The notes below the pieces were generated by a model that did not search any database, was not told the DNA's origin, and worked only from the letters and a program-made list of their open reading frames with translations. A program made the position numbers and the translations under genes. A stretch of DNA of 9,589 nt from an uncultured Clostridia bacterium (GTDB lineage: Bacteria; Bacillota; Clostridia; Oscillospirales; Acutalibacteraceae). Below are positions 1 to 7,282 of the stretch, one piece after another. The stretch lies in NCBI GenBank assembly GCA_937912045.1, contig CALDPI010000063.1, positions 1 through 9,589 on the forward strand, written 5' to 3'. The stretch's first letter is position 1, and the number at the start of each line of letters is the position of its first letter.

Positions 1-2
1 AT

Positions 3-202
3 TGTTTATTAGAAGGATTTAATACATTAGAAGCTGAGGATGGATATCAAGCTATTGAATTGGTAAAAAAATATGAATACGATTCTGCGGTTCCAAGTTT
101 GCTTTATCGGGCAAAAAATGATTCAGAAGCTACTGTAAACGGTATAGAATTTATTAACCTTTTATACAATACTTTAGAGGCGTCGCCTGCTAAGGTAAAG
201 GA
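3..202 (+). pseudogene. Response-regulator receiver fragment joined to unidentified sequence
   Basis: The plus-strand frame beginning at base 3 is open and enters from the left edge. Its first ~27 residues read like the middle of a CheY-type receiver domain: a GFNTLEAEDGYQAIEL stretch, then a KKYEYD ending that normally leads into the phosphoacceptor strand (DLILxDxxMP). After YEYD, near base 83, the expected phosphoacceptor strand is missing. The frame continues as sequence I do not recognise (about 84-200) and then runs antisense through the GH3 gene, where it cannot be real, to a stop at 287. Bases 1-180 are 31% GC by direct count. No intact gene is present. The fragment is probably two short foreign pieces, either an assembly artefact or a recombination scar. 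The receiver assignment is moderate; the end coordinate is approximate. Confidence 0.4.
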
Positions 203-1120
203 TATATCGGCCCAGAAGTTTGCAAACAGTAAAAGGTCGCAGCCTGCCTGTACCATTTTGATAATGCCCTCTTCCTGTGTTACGTAAGGAGCAAGGCCGC
301 CCATATTCATTCCGTCACTGACAATCAGTCCCTGGAAGCCGAGCTCGTTTCTGAGAAGCTCTGTAAGCAGAGTGTAGCTGATTGTGGCAGGCACAACCTC
401 GCCGTTCTTTTCAAACGCAGGCAGACCGATGTGACCGGGCATTATAGAACGAAGACCCTCGTCTATGAGTCTTTTCCATACCTTGCCAAAGGTAGCCATC
501 CACTCCTCTTTAGAAAGGGTGTTGGCGGTTGTGCAGATGTGCTGGTCGCGGTCGTCAACACCGTCACCCGGGAAATGCTTTGCTGTTGCAATCATTCCGT
601 TTTCCTGCATTCCCTTTACAAAAGCGGAAACAAAGTCGCCTGCTTTATCAGCATCGTCGCCCCAGGAGCGAACATTTATAATGGGGTTTTTAGGATTCAT
701 AATAAGGTCGGCAACGGGGCCGTATGCCCAGCTCATACCAGCCGAGAGTCCCTCTTTTGCACAGCATTCGCCACAGGTGTAAGCATCCGCAACAGAGCCA
801 GCGGCGGCAATTCCCATTGCGGAGCTGCCTGCGGCAGTTACAGCGCCATTTATACACGCGGGAGCATATTCCATATCCATTGCGCCAAGAGGTGCGGTGC
901 CTAAATATTCTGTGAGTTTTTTGTGCATTGCGATTATGTCTTCCTTATCACTCGGGAAGAAGAAAACCGATGCAGGCTTAAATGTGGGGTCTTTGAATAT
1001 TACATCAAAATACTCACGCGGGTCGGCTGTGGGAATGGGGGTTGAACGGATGGCAGGGCATATAAAATGCGAAACCATTTCTCTAACGGACATACCCTCA
1101 ATATACTGTTCAAATGTCAT
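104..1120 (-). CDS. Glycoside hydrolase family 3 protein, 3' end replaced
   Basis: Likely a beta-glycosidase or beta-N-acetylhexosaminidase of the NagZ-like single-domain GH3 type, acting in the cytoplasm since no signal peptide is seen. From the ATG at 1120 the frame gives 338 residues. Family signs are a KHFPGDG segment (181-187; usual form KHFPGHG), a DQH at 192-194 matching the Asp-His acid/base dyad of NagZ-type enzymes, and SDGMNM (268-273), in which Asp269 is the expected nucleophile. After LLLFAN (296-301) the sequence leaves the family, so the last ~37 residues up to the stop at 104 are probably not native and the final helices of the barrel are lost. The start at 1120 is preferred over an upstream ATG at 1156 because AGGAG lies 10 bases before it. 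It follows the SGNH gene by 54 bases, probably in one transcript. Substrate is not predictable; family confidence is high. Confidence 0.82.
   Translation of the reverse strand: MTFEQYIEGMSVREMVSHFICPAIRSTPIPTADPREYFDVIFKDPTFKPASVFFFPSDKEDIIAMHKKLTEYLGTAPLGAMDMEYAPACINGAVTAAGSSAMGIAAAGSVADAYTCGECCAKEGLSAGMSWAYGPVADLIMNPKNPIINVRSWGDDADKAGDFVSAFVKGMQENGMIATAKHFPGDGVDDRDQHICTTANTLSKEEWMATFGKVWKRLIDEGLRSIMPGHIGLPAFEKNGEVVPATISYTLLTELLRNELGFQGLIVSDGMNMGGLAPYVTQEEGIIKMVQAGCDLLLFANFWADISFTLAGDASKVLYKRLINSIPFTVASESFFAR
190..222. other. Probable sequence junction (chimera or recombination point)
   Basis: Somewhere here the minus-strand GH3 reading frame stops resembling its family. Up to a GCDLLLFAN motif (about 220-245) it is typical GH3. 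Beyond that the frame encodes residues with no GH3 character and ends at a stop at 104. Base composition changes in the same place, from AT-rich on the left to balanced on the right. An 11-base palindrome (AGGCG-T-CGCCT, 178-188) lies beside the change. No direct repeat, insertion-sequence end or attachment site is visible that would explain a natural insertion. Confidence 0.45.
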
Positions 1121-1174
1121 TTTTTCTCGGCTCCTTTTTTGGATTAAATTTAACACCGTTAAGGTGAGGTTTCT

Positions 1175-2263
1175 TTAATGTGCCGCCAAAACTGCGACGA
1201 GTGTGAAAAACTTTCCGTCTTCAAGCTGTGGCGTTACGGTTAATGTTACATCGTGTGGTGTTTCGCTTGTAAATATTGTTCTGTTATTAGCATATATTCC
1301 CCAGCCGTCCTTAAAGTCAGCGTCAAGCAACTCCTCTTTGCCCTCACAAGCCGCAATCGCTTTTCCGCCGTTGCCTTTATTTGTGCGCTCAAACAAAATG
1401 CTAACCGCGCGGCAGGACGGAATGAAAAACTCTATCGGTGCGCCGTTTTCCGTCGCCTTCCATCCGTTTTCTAACATATACACGTTGGCCTTGTCCGCCC
1501 TGAAAGTGCCAAGGGCTTTTGGGGTATGGGTGTGTGACTGTATAAGCTCACAATCTATGTATAAATCGTTTGTATAGTGTTTATCACAGGGGGTATCTGC
1601 CTGTGCCGTTTTACCAATGATGCCGTCAAGATAATTCGTTACAAGGTCTGCCGCGGCGGCATGACCTGCTGATATGGGGTGAACGTCGTCGTTCGAATAA
1701 TCTGCCCAGGTCATATTACCCGCTTTCATTTCGGGATAAATTGCATCACGCACACTTATATACGGAACGCCGTAATGTTCTGCAACGGGAAGATGGAGCT
1801 CCTGTGCACTGGTGCCGTTCGGACAGAACATTCCAATTGCAAGAACGGCAGGTTTTGTTTCGCTGTTTAGAATATTGAAAAACAAATTATCGTAATAAAG
1901 CGTAGAGGTTGGATTTGTAGAATTATCGTTAACCGAAAATTCCACCGTTACAAAATCCGGGTTGTGTGAGAGAACGTCACGTTGTAGCCTATGTAAACCG
2001 ATTAGTGAGCCCGTTGCACCAATGCCTGCATTTATGAACTTGATTTTGGCATTTGGGAATCTGTTTTCAAGCCAGGCGACAATCGGATACTGATAAGATT
2101 TTTTTGAGGCCGCGTTGCAGCCCATTGTGATTGAGCCGCCGATGGAAACGTACGTTATTTCTTCGCCACGTGCCGCCTTTTCAAAAAGGCGCAAAAGTCT
2201 ATACGGGTTGCCATCATATGCAACCGAGCGTGCTTTCATTTCATCTGTAACTATAATGCTCAT
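1175..2263 (-). CDS. SGNH/GDSL-family hydrolase with C-terminal extra domain
   Basis: A predicted esterase or deacylase of the SGNH fold, 362 residues. All four blocks are visible: GGSIT with nucleophile Ser44, AGIG with Gly80/82, SVND with Asn112, and DDVHP carrying the Asp192/His195 pair. The hydrolase domain covers about residues 10-215. A further ~140 residues, poor in helix-like patterns and rich in short alternating hydrophobic stretches, suggest a beta-sandwich, as in some carbohydrate-acetyl esterases. No signal peptide is seen, so it is probably cytoplasmic. The ATG at 2263 is chosen because AAAGGGTG lies just upstream; a GTG at 2272 would overlap that site. It heads a two-gene unit with the GH3 gene, suggesting removal of acyl groups from a glycan before or after glycosidic cleavage. 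The acyl substrate is unknown. Confidence 0.88.
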   Translation of the reverse strand: MSIIVTDEMKARSVAYDGNPYRLLRLFEKAARGEEITYVSIGGSITMGCNAASKKSYQYPIVAWLENRFPNAKIKFINAGIGATGSLIGLHRLQRDVLSHNPDFVTVEFSVNDNSTNPTSTLYYDNLFFNILNSETKPAVLAIGMFCPNGTSAQELHLPVAEHYGVPYISVRDAIYPEMKAGNMTWADYSNDDVHPISAGHAAAADLVTNYLDGIIGKTAQADTPCDKHYTNDLYIDCELIQSHTHTPKALGTFRADKANVYMLENGWKATENGAPIEFFIPSCRAVSILFERTNKGNGGKAIAACEGKEELLDADFKDGWGIYANNRTIFTSETPHDVTLTVTPQLEDGKFFTLVAVLAAH

Positions 2264-2292
2264 AACCAACACCCTTTCGCTTCGTTAAGACC

Positions 2293-2321
2293 ATTATAAA
2301 ACAAAATTTTGGAAATTACTA
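2293..2321 (-). promoter_or_regulatory. Putative promoter of the SGNH-GH3 unit
   Basis: On the minus strand a perfect TATAAT lies at 2298-2293, about 30 bases upstream of the SGNH start. The hexamer 17 bases further upstream (2321-2316) reads TAGTAA, a poor -35, so the promoter looks activator-dependent. A tandem repeat (2324-2361) sits directly upstream of the -35 position, as expected for an AraC-type activator site. Confidence 0.5.
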
Positions 2322-2323
2322 TA

Positions 2324-2361
2324 CCCTTTTTAGACTTTTTATAGCGTTTTTGATTTTTTAT
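2324..2361 (-). repeat. Tandem imperfect 19-base repeat, candidate operator
   Basis: On the minus strand two adjacent 19-base units, ATAAAAAATCAAAAACGCT (2361-2343) and ATAAAAAGTCTAAAAAGGG (2342-2324), agree at 14 of 19 positions. They abut the weak -35 of the SGNH promoter. AraC-family proteins usually bind direct repeats near -35, so this is a plausible operator. The units are A-rich, so chance similarity is a real alternative. Confidence 0.35.
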
Positions 2362-2417
2362 GTTCTATAATCTGCGAAATTGTATTTTATATTAAAATCT
2401 ATCAGGTGATTTTGCCA

Positions 2418-2450
2418 CAAAAGGCTTGACCAAATAGGTCAAGCCTTTTG
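2418..2450 (-). terminator. Rho-independent terminator ending the six-gene operon
   Basis: A perfect inverted repeat, CAAAAGGCTTGACC and its complement, forms a 14-bp stem with a 5-base loop. It begins immediately after the TAA stop at 2453-2451. The T-run is within the descending arm (CCTTTTG) rather than after it, so termination strength is uncertain. The A-rich opposite arm could also let it act on plus-strand transcripts, but no plus-strand gene ends here. Confidence 0.8.
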
Positions 2451-2930
2451 TTATTCACAAAGAACGCGGAACAAATCCTCAAACAACTCGTCACGATTGA
2501 TTTCGTACACGCATTTTATAAGGTGGTTATCCTGCGAGAATGAATAGTTTCTGTCATACTGCGGAATGGGGCTGTGAATGAGGCGGTCTTTCATAAAACG
2601 TCCGTCCTCGTTCAAAAGCCAACCAACCGCCGTAACGTCCCAGATTATCCTTGTCCAAGGTTTGCCTTTTGCGTATAAATCCGCCTCATAGACGGTGCTC
2701 TCATAGAGATAATCGCAAAGTGCATTTTTGCCGCATAGCCAGTGCTTTAGTTCATACTTCGAGGTTAGAAAGTGGTCAACAACACCGCCGCAGGGCAACT
2801 GCACGAGCGGAACACCCGAGCCGAGTATCACCCTTGCCGCCGCAATATCCTGAAACATATTAAACTCATTTGCGCCATGTTCAATATGCGTTGCGTGACC
2901 GATAAATCGGAGTTTGACTACGTACCGCAT
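2451..2930 (-). CDS. Nucleoside hydrolase family protein, C-terminal part (frameshifted)
   Basis: C-terminal half of an inosine/uridine-preferring nucleoside hydrolase (IUNH) family protein. Native similarity appears to begin at IGHATHIEHGANEFNM, the strand and loop that continue the family core, and includes a WDVTAVGWLL segment whose Asp matches the late calcium-binding Asp of the family. The frame is offset by one base from the N-terminal part and overlaps it by 50 bases. In this frame a TAA stands just before the ATG at 2930. That ATG has no clear ribosome binding site, and its first ~9 residues do not look like family sequence, so independent translation is unlikely. The stop at 2451 runs into a terminator hairpin. 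Read together with 2881-3393 it would make a protein of usual length (about 310 residues). Either a pseudogene or a sequencing error. Confidence 0.7.
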   Translation of the reverse strand: MRYVVKLRFIGHATHIEHGANEFNMFQDIAAARVILGSGVPLVQLPCGGVVDHFLTSKYELKHWLCGKNALCDYLYESTVYEADLYAKGKPWTRIIWDVTAVGWLLNEDGRFMKDRLIHSPIPQYDRNYSFSQDNHLIKCVYEINRDELFEDLFRVLCE

Positions 2931-3393
2931 TTATAATAACACAATTTTCCTTCATTTTCGGGTTTTTGAGCATAGCAGATGCCACATTTGTTATGGCGCC
3001 GATTGCAACGATATATAGCGGGTTTTGGGGAGAATATTTGTTGGCGAGGTTTGCCATAAACTCTGCTGCATCCGACTGCACGGGGGTAATTTCATCAGAC
3101 AGATAACAAGTTGAGCCCTTATGGACAATGCCTTTAAGGTCTTCTCTTTTTGCTATGGTGAGAAGTTTCAAAAGTTCGTTATAACTTTTAATCATTCCCT
3201 CTGCCGCATTTTCCGAGCGCGGATTAAAAAACGGCGCTGCACACAGTCCCTTTACATTAAACTTATGTGCCGATTTTATCATATAACAGATAGCAAACTG
3301 GTCATCAATCTCGTTATACGCATCGGTGTCAAGTACAACATCAATTTTGCCCGTTGGCACGGTTAAATTTCTTAAATACTGTTCTTGTGTCAT
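2881..3393 (-). CDS. Nucleoside hydrolase family protein, N-terminal part (frameshifted)
   Basis: N-terminal half of an IUNH-family protein, enzymes that use a tightly bound calcium to hydrolyse N-ribosidic bonds. The signature is DTDAYNEIDDQFA (residues 22-34), a longer version of the DxDxxxDD calcium motif found in a divergent branch of the family, so a substrate other than a common nucleoside is possible. The family strand VAIGAITNVA follows (about 128-138). Similarity ends after KENCVII; the next ~16 residues look out of frame and reach a TGA at 2883-2881. The ATG at 3393 has AGGGGAT just upstream. It lies 44 bases after the quinone oxidoreductase and is the last gene of the operon. As sequenced the gene should not give a functional enzyme. 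Confidence 0.75.
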   Translation of the reverse strand: MTQEQYLRNLTVPTGKIDVVLDTDAYNEIDDQFAICYMIKSAHKFNVKGLCAAPFFNPRSENAAEGMIKSYNELLKLLTIAKREDLKGIVHKGSTCYLSDEITPVQSDAAEFMANLANKYSPQNPLYIVAIGAITNVASAMLKNPKMKENCVIINAVRSQTPIYRSRNAY

Positions 3394-3437
3394 AAAATCC
3401 CCTACTTAATATTTTTACCTAAAAATTTTGTTCAGTA

Positions 3438-4409
3438 CTATAAACTCAAAACAACCTTACCTATATTTTCGCCGCGCTCTAAAATGGCGTGTGCGGCCTC
3501 TGCTTGTTCAATGGGCAACACCTTATAAACCGTGGGTCTGATTTCACCCGCTTCTATTTTTGGCCACACTTGTTCTACAAGCAGGGAAAGCAATTTTGCC
3601 TTGAACTCGGGTGTGCGTTTTCTGAGCATTGAGCCGACAAGGTGCAGCCCCTTTTGGAGCAAGGGGCGCAGTTGCACATTTGTTTCTGTTCCTGCAAGGG
3701 TGGAAATTACAACCCAGTATCCGCCCTCTGCCATATAGGGCAAACTTTTACCCAAAGTTTCACCGCAGAGGCAATCCATTGACACGCTGACAGGGGTGCC
3801 GCGTTCTTCCTCGTTTTTAAGCACCTCTTCAACCGATTGCTTTTTAGAATTGATTATGACATCGGCGCCGAGATTTTTTATTTTTTCGGCAATTTCATCT
3901 GATAGTACACTTGTTATAACCCTTGCCCCGAAAGCCTTTGCCATAGGAATTGCAACCGATGCCAAGCCACTTGCACCTGCAGGGATAAAGGCGGTCCCTC
4001 CTTCTTGCAAATGTCCCTCTATGAAAAGGTTGAGATACGATGTGGCGTATGCCTCGGGCAGAGCCGACGCCTCAACCATTGATATTCCTTTTGGAATGGG
4101 CATAAGCATATCGTGTTTAATAGCAACATATTCTGCATAGCCGCCACCGCCCAAAAGAGCGCAGACCTTATCACCGATTTCCCATTTATTTACGGTGCTA
4201 CCCTTTTCTACGATTTCACCCGAAATTTCGAGTCCCATCCATTCGGGACATCCTTTAGGGGAGGGATATTTGCCTTGCCTTTGAAGCAGGTCGGCGCGGT
4301 TTAGTGCCACCGCGTGAATTTTTACAAGCACCTCGTCCTCTTTGATTATGGGGTCCGCGACATCGGTCCAAACGAGGTTTTTATTTTCATCTATAAGCAT
4401 TGCTTTCAT
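3438..4409 (-). CDS. PIG3-type NAD(P)H:quinone oxidoreductase (zinc-free MDR)
   Basis: A 323-residue medium-chain dehydrogenase/reductase of the quinone oxidoreductase branch, which transfers hydride from NADPH without zinc. The N-terminal GroES-like part has the branch's ALNRADLLQRQGKYP segment (about 35-49) and lacks zinc ligands. The cofactor-binding part opens with PAGASGLASVAIPMAKAFGA (about 143-162), corresponding to the AGASGVGTAAIQLAKA signature. Length is normal for the family. The start codon at 4409 lies one base after the SDR stop, with AAAGGAA about nine bases upstream, so the two are tightly linked in translation. In this setting it may reduce an enone or keto intermediate rather than a quinone; that is inference. 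Family assignment is firm. Confidence 0.88.
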   Translation of the reverse strand: MKAMLIDENKNLVWTDVADPIIKEDEVLVKIHAVALNRADLLQRQGKYPSPKGCPEWMGLEISGEIVEKGSTVNKWEIGDKVCALLGGGGYAEYVAIKHDMLMPIPKGISMVEASALPEAYATSYLNLFIEGHLQEGGTAFIPAGASGLASVAIPMAKAFGARVITSVLSDEIAEKIKNLGADVIINSKKQSVEEVLKNEEERGTPVSVSMDCLCGETLGKSLPYMAEGGYWVVISTLAGTETNVQLRPLLQKGLHLVGSMLRKRTPEFKAKLLSLLVEQVWPKIEAGEIRPTVYKVLPIEQAEAAHAILERGENIGKVVLSL

Positions 4410-4410
4410 T

Positions 4411-5187
4411 TTAGTCTGTTCCTTTCATTGAAAGTGTGCGTCCGCCGTCTATAACATAGGTTTGACCCGTTATGAAATTTGCCTTTTCAGACACCAAAAA
4501 TTCCACAAGGTTAGCAACATCTTCTGCTTTGCACATCTCTCCCAAGATATTTGTGCCATAGGCGCGGTGTTTTCCGCTTTCGGTATTCAGGTCAACACTT
4601 GGCGGACAAACAACACCCGGCGCTATGCTGTTAACGTTGATTTTATATTCACCGAGTTCCTTTGCCAAAGATTTTGTAAAGGACATAATACCGCCTTTTG
4701 ATGCGGCATAATCACAGCAACCCGCCATTCCGTTAAGACCGACAGCCGAAGAAAAGTTAATGATTTTTCCGCCCTCACCCTGTTTGAGCATAATTCTTGC
4801 GGCGGCGCGACTTGCCCATATAGCACCGTAAAGATTAACCTTTATTACCCCATCTATAACATAGTCGGGGCGGTCGGTAAGTATTCCGAAATTGGTGTTT
4901 GCATCTACAATTCGGGCGCTGCCACCTGCCGCATGAATCATTATATCCAGTCTGCCGAAATGTGCTGCGGCAGAAACAATCGCATCTTCTATGCTTTTAG
5001 AGTCCGTAACATCGGCAACATACGCCTTAACATCGCCACCGATTTTCTCTATCTTTTCTGTGGTTTCTTTAAGCGCTTCTGCATTGATATCCGAAATCGC
5101 AACGGAAATACCCGATTTTGCGAGTGCCACTGCCGTTTCGCCGCCGAGGAAGCCGCCTGCACCCGTTATGAATGCTACTTTTTTCAT
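4411..5187 (-). CDS. Short-chain dehydrogenase/reductase (SDR), NAD-type
   Basis: A classical SDR of 258 residues. It shows the cofactor loop TGAGGFLG (8-15), in which Phe stands where classical members have the second Gly, a variant known among sugar-acid and polyol dehydrogenases. Asp33 at the end of the second strand points to NAD(H). Also visible are HAAG (85-88), Asn118, catalytic Ser147, YAASK with Tyr160 and Lys164, and the C-terminal TGQTYVIDGG. The ATG at 5187 has AGGAG upstream, and the TAG stop of the amidohydrolase lies within that site, so the genes are closely coupled. It probably oxidises or reduces a secondary alcohol on a sugar- or polyol-like substrate. The exact substrate cannot be read from the sequence. 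Confidence 0.92.
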   Translation of the reverse strand: MKKVAFITGAGGFLGGETAVALAKSGISVAISDINAEALKETTEKIEKIGGDVKAYVADVTDSKSIEDAIVSAAAHFGRLDIMIHAAGGSARIVDANTNFGILTDRPDYVIDGVIKVNLYGAIWASRAAARIMLKQGEGGKIINFSSAVGLNGMAGCCDYAASKGGIMSFTKSLAKELGEYKINVNSIAPGVVCPPSVDLNTESGKHRAYGTNILGEMCKAEDVANLVEFLVSEKANFITGQTYVIDGGRTLSMKGTD

Positions 5188-5201
5188 ATTTGTTATCTCT
5201 C

Positions 5202-6269
5202 CTAATCTTTGAATAAAACCTGCCCATTAAACAGAGTTAAAGCACACCTATAGCCGGCACTACTGCTTAATGTATTACCCGCCTTGTCGGTTAAGCTGAA
5301 GCCCTCAGTTAAAAAGTCAAATACTGCAACATCTGCCTTCCAACCTACTTCCAGACGTCCCCATTCTTTTCCTCTCGATAGAACTTCAGCTGGGGTGGCA
5401 GTTACTGCCTTAAAGATACTGCTCTCGTCCATACCTGCGGCACGGGCCATACTCATACACATTGTCATTCCATAGCGTCCTCCGCGTTTATACGCGCTGC
5501 AACAGGTAATGTCACTGCTTAAAGTATCGGGTGTAAAGCCTAATTCTATTGCCTTTTTAAATATTTCAAAATCGGTATGTACACAGCCGGCAAAGCCCGC
5601 ATCAAGCACTACACCGTTTTGTCTTGCATACTTTAACGCTTCAAAATTATTTTCGGTGCAGTTATTTATTCCGCCGTGATAAATGTGCGTGAGAATATCG
5701 TTCTTAGACAGTGTATCAACTATATCAGCCATTTTAACCGATGAATTTGAGCAATGAACCATAACCAATAGGTTTCTCTCCTTTGCATATTTGCAAACTT
5801 CTTTTAATGGAGAGATATTGTCAATTTCCGAAACGCCGGTATCAAAATACACCTTAATACCAACCGCTTTGTTGCCGTATTTTTTTAAAAGACTTTCGGT
5901 GTTTTTTAAATTTGGACGGTTGTTTTTTATCTCAACCGCGACAAAGACCGTATTCCTTACCGAAAACGAATTTAGCAAAGTTTTGTTTCCGTAGGTAGCC
6001 CCCGCATCATTAACTGCAGTAACACCGAAGGGTATACTACACAACTCTGCACAGATACCAAACTCATCACATGATATACCTTTTAAATGTGTATGAATAT
6101 CCACAAGTCCCGCCGAAACTATTTTTCCTTCCGCATCATATACAAAATCGGCGTTATCATTTAATTCTTTTCCTATTTTTGCAATGTGTTCTCCCTCTGT
6201 CAAAAGGTCGGCAAAACAAAATTTTTCGCCGTCCCACAATCTGCCTTTTTTAAGTAATATTCTCGGCAC
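5202..6269 (-). CDS. Amidohydrolase-superfamily metallohydrolase (deacetylase/dihydroorotase-like)
   Basis: A 355-residue TIM-barrel metallohydrolase of the amidohydrolase superfamily, resembling the predicted amidohydrolase/deacetylase group near dihydroorotase and D-aminoacylase. Metal ligands are visible in order: DIHTH (His59, His61), IKVYFD with Lys139 as the likely carboxylated bridging lysine, VMVHC (His172), LTHIYH (His195 or His198) and LSSD (Asp253). A binuclear site is therefore likely. N- and C-terminal strands (LLKKGRLWDG; WKADVAVFDF) form the small beta-sandwich. It starts at GTG 6269, with GGAG ten bases upstream inside the end of the preceding gene, whose stop is 6 bases away. 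The likely reaction is hydrolysis of an amide or a related C-N or lactone bond in the operon's substrate. Function is uncertain beyond that. Confidence 0.85.
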   Translation of the reverse strand: MPRILLKKGRLWDGEKFCFADLLTEGEHIAKIGKELNDNADFVYDAEGKIVSAGLVDIHTHLKGISCDEFGICAELCSIPFGVTAVNDAGATYGNKTLLNSFSVRNTVFVAVEIKNNRPNLKNTESLLKKYGNKAVGIKVYFDTGVSEIDNISPLKEVCKYAKERNLLVMVHCSNSSVKMADIVDTLSKNDILTHIYHGGINNCTENNFEALKYARQNGVVLDAGFAGCVHTDFEIFKKAIELGFTPDTLSSDITCCSAYKRGGRYGMTMCMSMARAAGMDESSIFKAVTATPAEVLSRGKEWGRLEVGWKADVAVFDFLTEGFSLTDKAGNTLSSSAGYRCALTLFNGQVLFKD

Positions 6270-6275
6270 GAAAAA

Positions 6276-7271
6276 TCATCTCCAATCGAACACAGTTCCC
6301 ATCGGAAAATCACTGCTGTTTACAAGTTCATCGTAAATCTGCGGTGCGGTTTCGGGCTTTACAACTCTGGAAACGATTGGTTTTACCTGTATTCTATTCA
6401 TTTTTATCATATTAAGAATTGCATTGTAATCATCGTGGTTTGTCCAGTGATGCGGATACGATTCGAACTTAGGGCGGACATAGTTATGTGCACCGATGAG
6501 TTTAATGCCCGGGCAATGCACCTGTTTATAATAATCAACCGCACAATCGGAAATTCTTGTGCAGCCGTTAAGGGATATTCTGCCCTGCCATGCGGCACAG
6601 TCGAGCGCCTGCAACATTGCTTTTGATGAGCCTGTAACCTCTAAGCAGGCGGCAACTCCCTTTCCTTTAGTGAGTGTCTTTACCTGCTCCACAAAATCCT
6701 CTGCCGTTGGGTCAAGTGCATAATCGGCACCGAGGGAAAGTGCGAGCTCACGTCTTTTAGGATTGGGGTCTACCGCTATGAGCGGAAGCGCGCCGCTTGC
6801 ACGCAAAAACTGCACAGAAAACATACCGAGTAGCCCGAGCCCCATTACCATTGCGCTCTCGCCGAGTTCGAGTTCCAGTTTTCGCACGCCGCCAAGTCCC
6901 ATTGAGGCAATGATTACAAATGCGGCATCTAATGAATCTATACTGTCGTCCTCGACCTTGGTGACGTCACATTCAGGCACCACGTTATATTCTGTATGTA
7001 TTCCATGATAGACAAGCACCCGATCCCCCACGGCAACCTTCTCTACCCTTTCGCCGATTTCGGTTACATAACCAACGCCGCAATATCCGAGCGACATTGG
7101 GAAAACCTGCCAGGTGTTTTGCAAATTAAGGAGATTTGCACGCTCTGTTCCGCCTGATACGACGGTATATTCCATTCTGATTTGCACCAAATCGCCCGTT
7201 ACCTCTTTTGTTTCCTTTATAAGCACTTCGGCAGTTTTGGGTTTCGTGAATACGATTGTTTTTGATTTCAT
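6276..7271 (-). CDS. Medium-chain dehydrogenase without zinc ligands
   Basis: A 331-residue medium-chain alcohol dehydrogenase-like protein. The N-terminal catalytic domain has SGGTERANL (39-47) and SLGYCGVGYV (60-69) where zinc alcohol dehydrogenases have the catalytic Cys and the GHE motif; both ligands are absent, as is the four-Cys structural zinc lobe. This resembles the branch that includes the bacteriochlorophyllide dehydrogenase BchC and many unassigned bacterial enzymes. The Rossmann fold shows GLGLLG (144-149), and Asp168 after the second strand favours NAD. The ATG at 7271 is preferred to a GTG at 7286 because AAGGTGA lies just before it; it starts 11 bases after the stop of the dehydroquinase-like gene. 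A keto-forming step on a sugar or cyclitol is plausible but unproven. Confidence 0.85.
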   Translation of the reverse strand: MKSKTIVFTKPKTAEVLIKETKEVTGDLVQIRMEYTVVSGGTERANLLNLQNTWQVFPMSLGYCGVGYVTEIGERVEKVAVGDRVLVYHGIHTEYNVVPECDVTKVEDDSIDSLDAAFVIIASMGLGGVRKLELELGESAMVMGLGLLGMFSVQFLRASGALPLIAVDPNPKRRELALSLGADYALDPTAEDFVEQVKTLTKGKGVAACLEVTGSSKAMLQALDCAAWQGRISLNGCTRISDCAVDYYKQVHCPGIKLIGAHNYVRPKFESYPHHWTNHDDYNAILNMIKMNRIQVKPIVSRVVKPETAPQIYDELVNSSDFPMGTVFDWR

Positions 7272-7282
7272 TTTAGTCACCT

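Noticed and set aside
178..188. Palindrome AGGCG-T-CGCCT near the left junction as a recombination or attachment site
   Set aside because: It is short, and no second copy, flanking repeat or recombinase gene is visible.
431..904. Long plus-strand open frames opposite the GH3 gene
   Set aside because: They lie antisense to a gene with clear family motifs, have no recognisable domain, and carry no convincing ribosome binding site.
1121..1174. Promoter or terminator between the SGNH and GH3 genes
   Set aside because: Only a 4-bp stem (CACC/GGTG) and no promoter pair are visible; the genes are more likely co-transcribed.
2881..2930. Programmed frameshift in the nucleoside hydrolase gene
   Set aside because: The needed shift is +1 and I see no slippery run, internal Shine-Dalgarno stimulator or downstream structure. 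The excess bases at the break fit an insertion or error better.
4623..4826. Second minus-strand frame inside the SDR gene
   Set aside because: Out-of-frame shadow of a gene with complete SDR catalytic residues.
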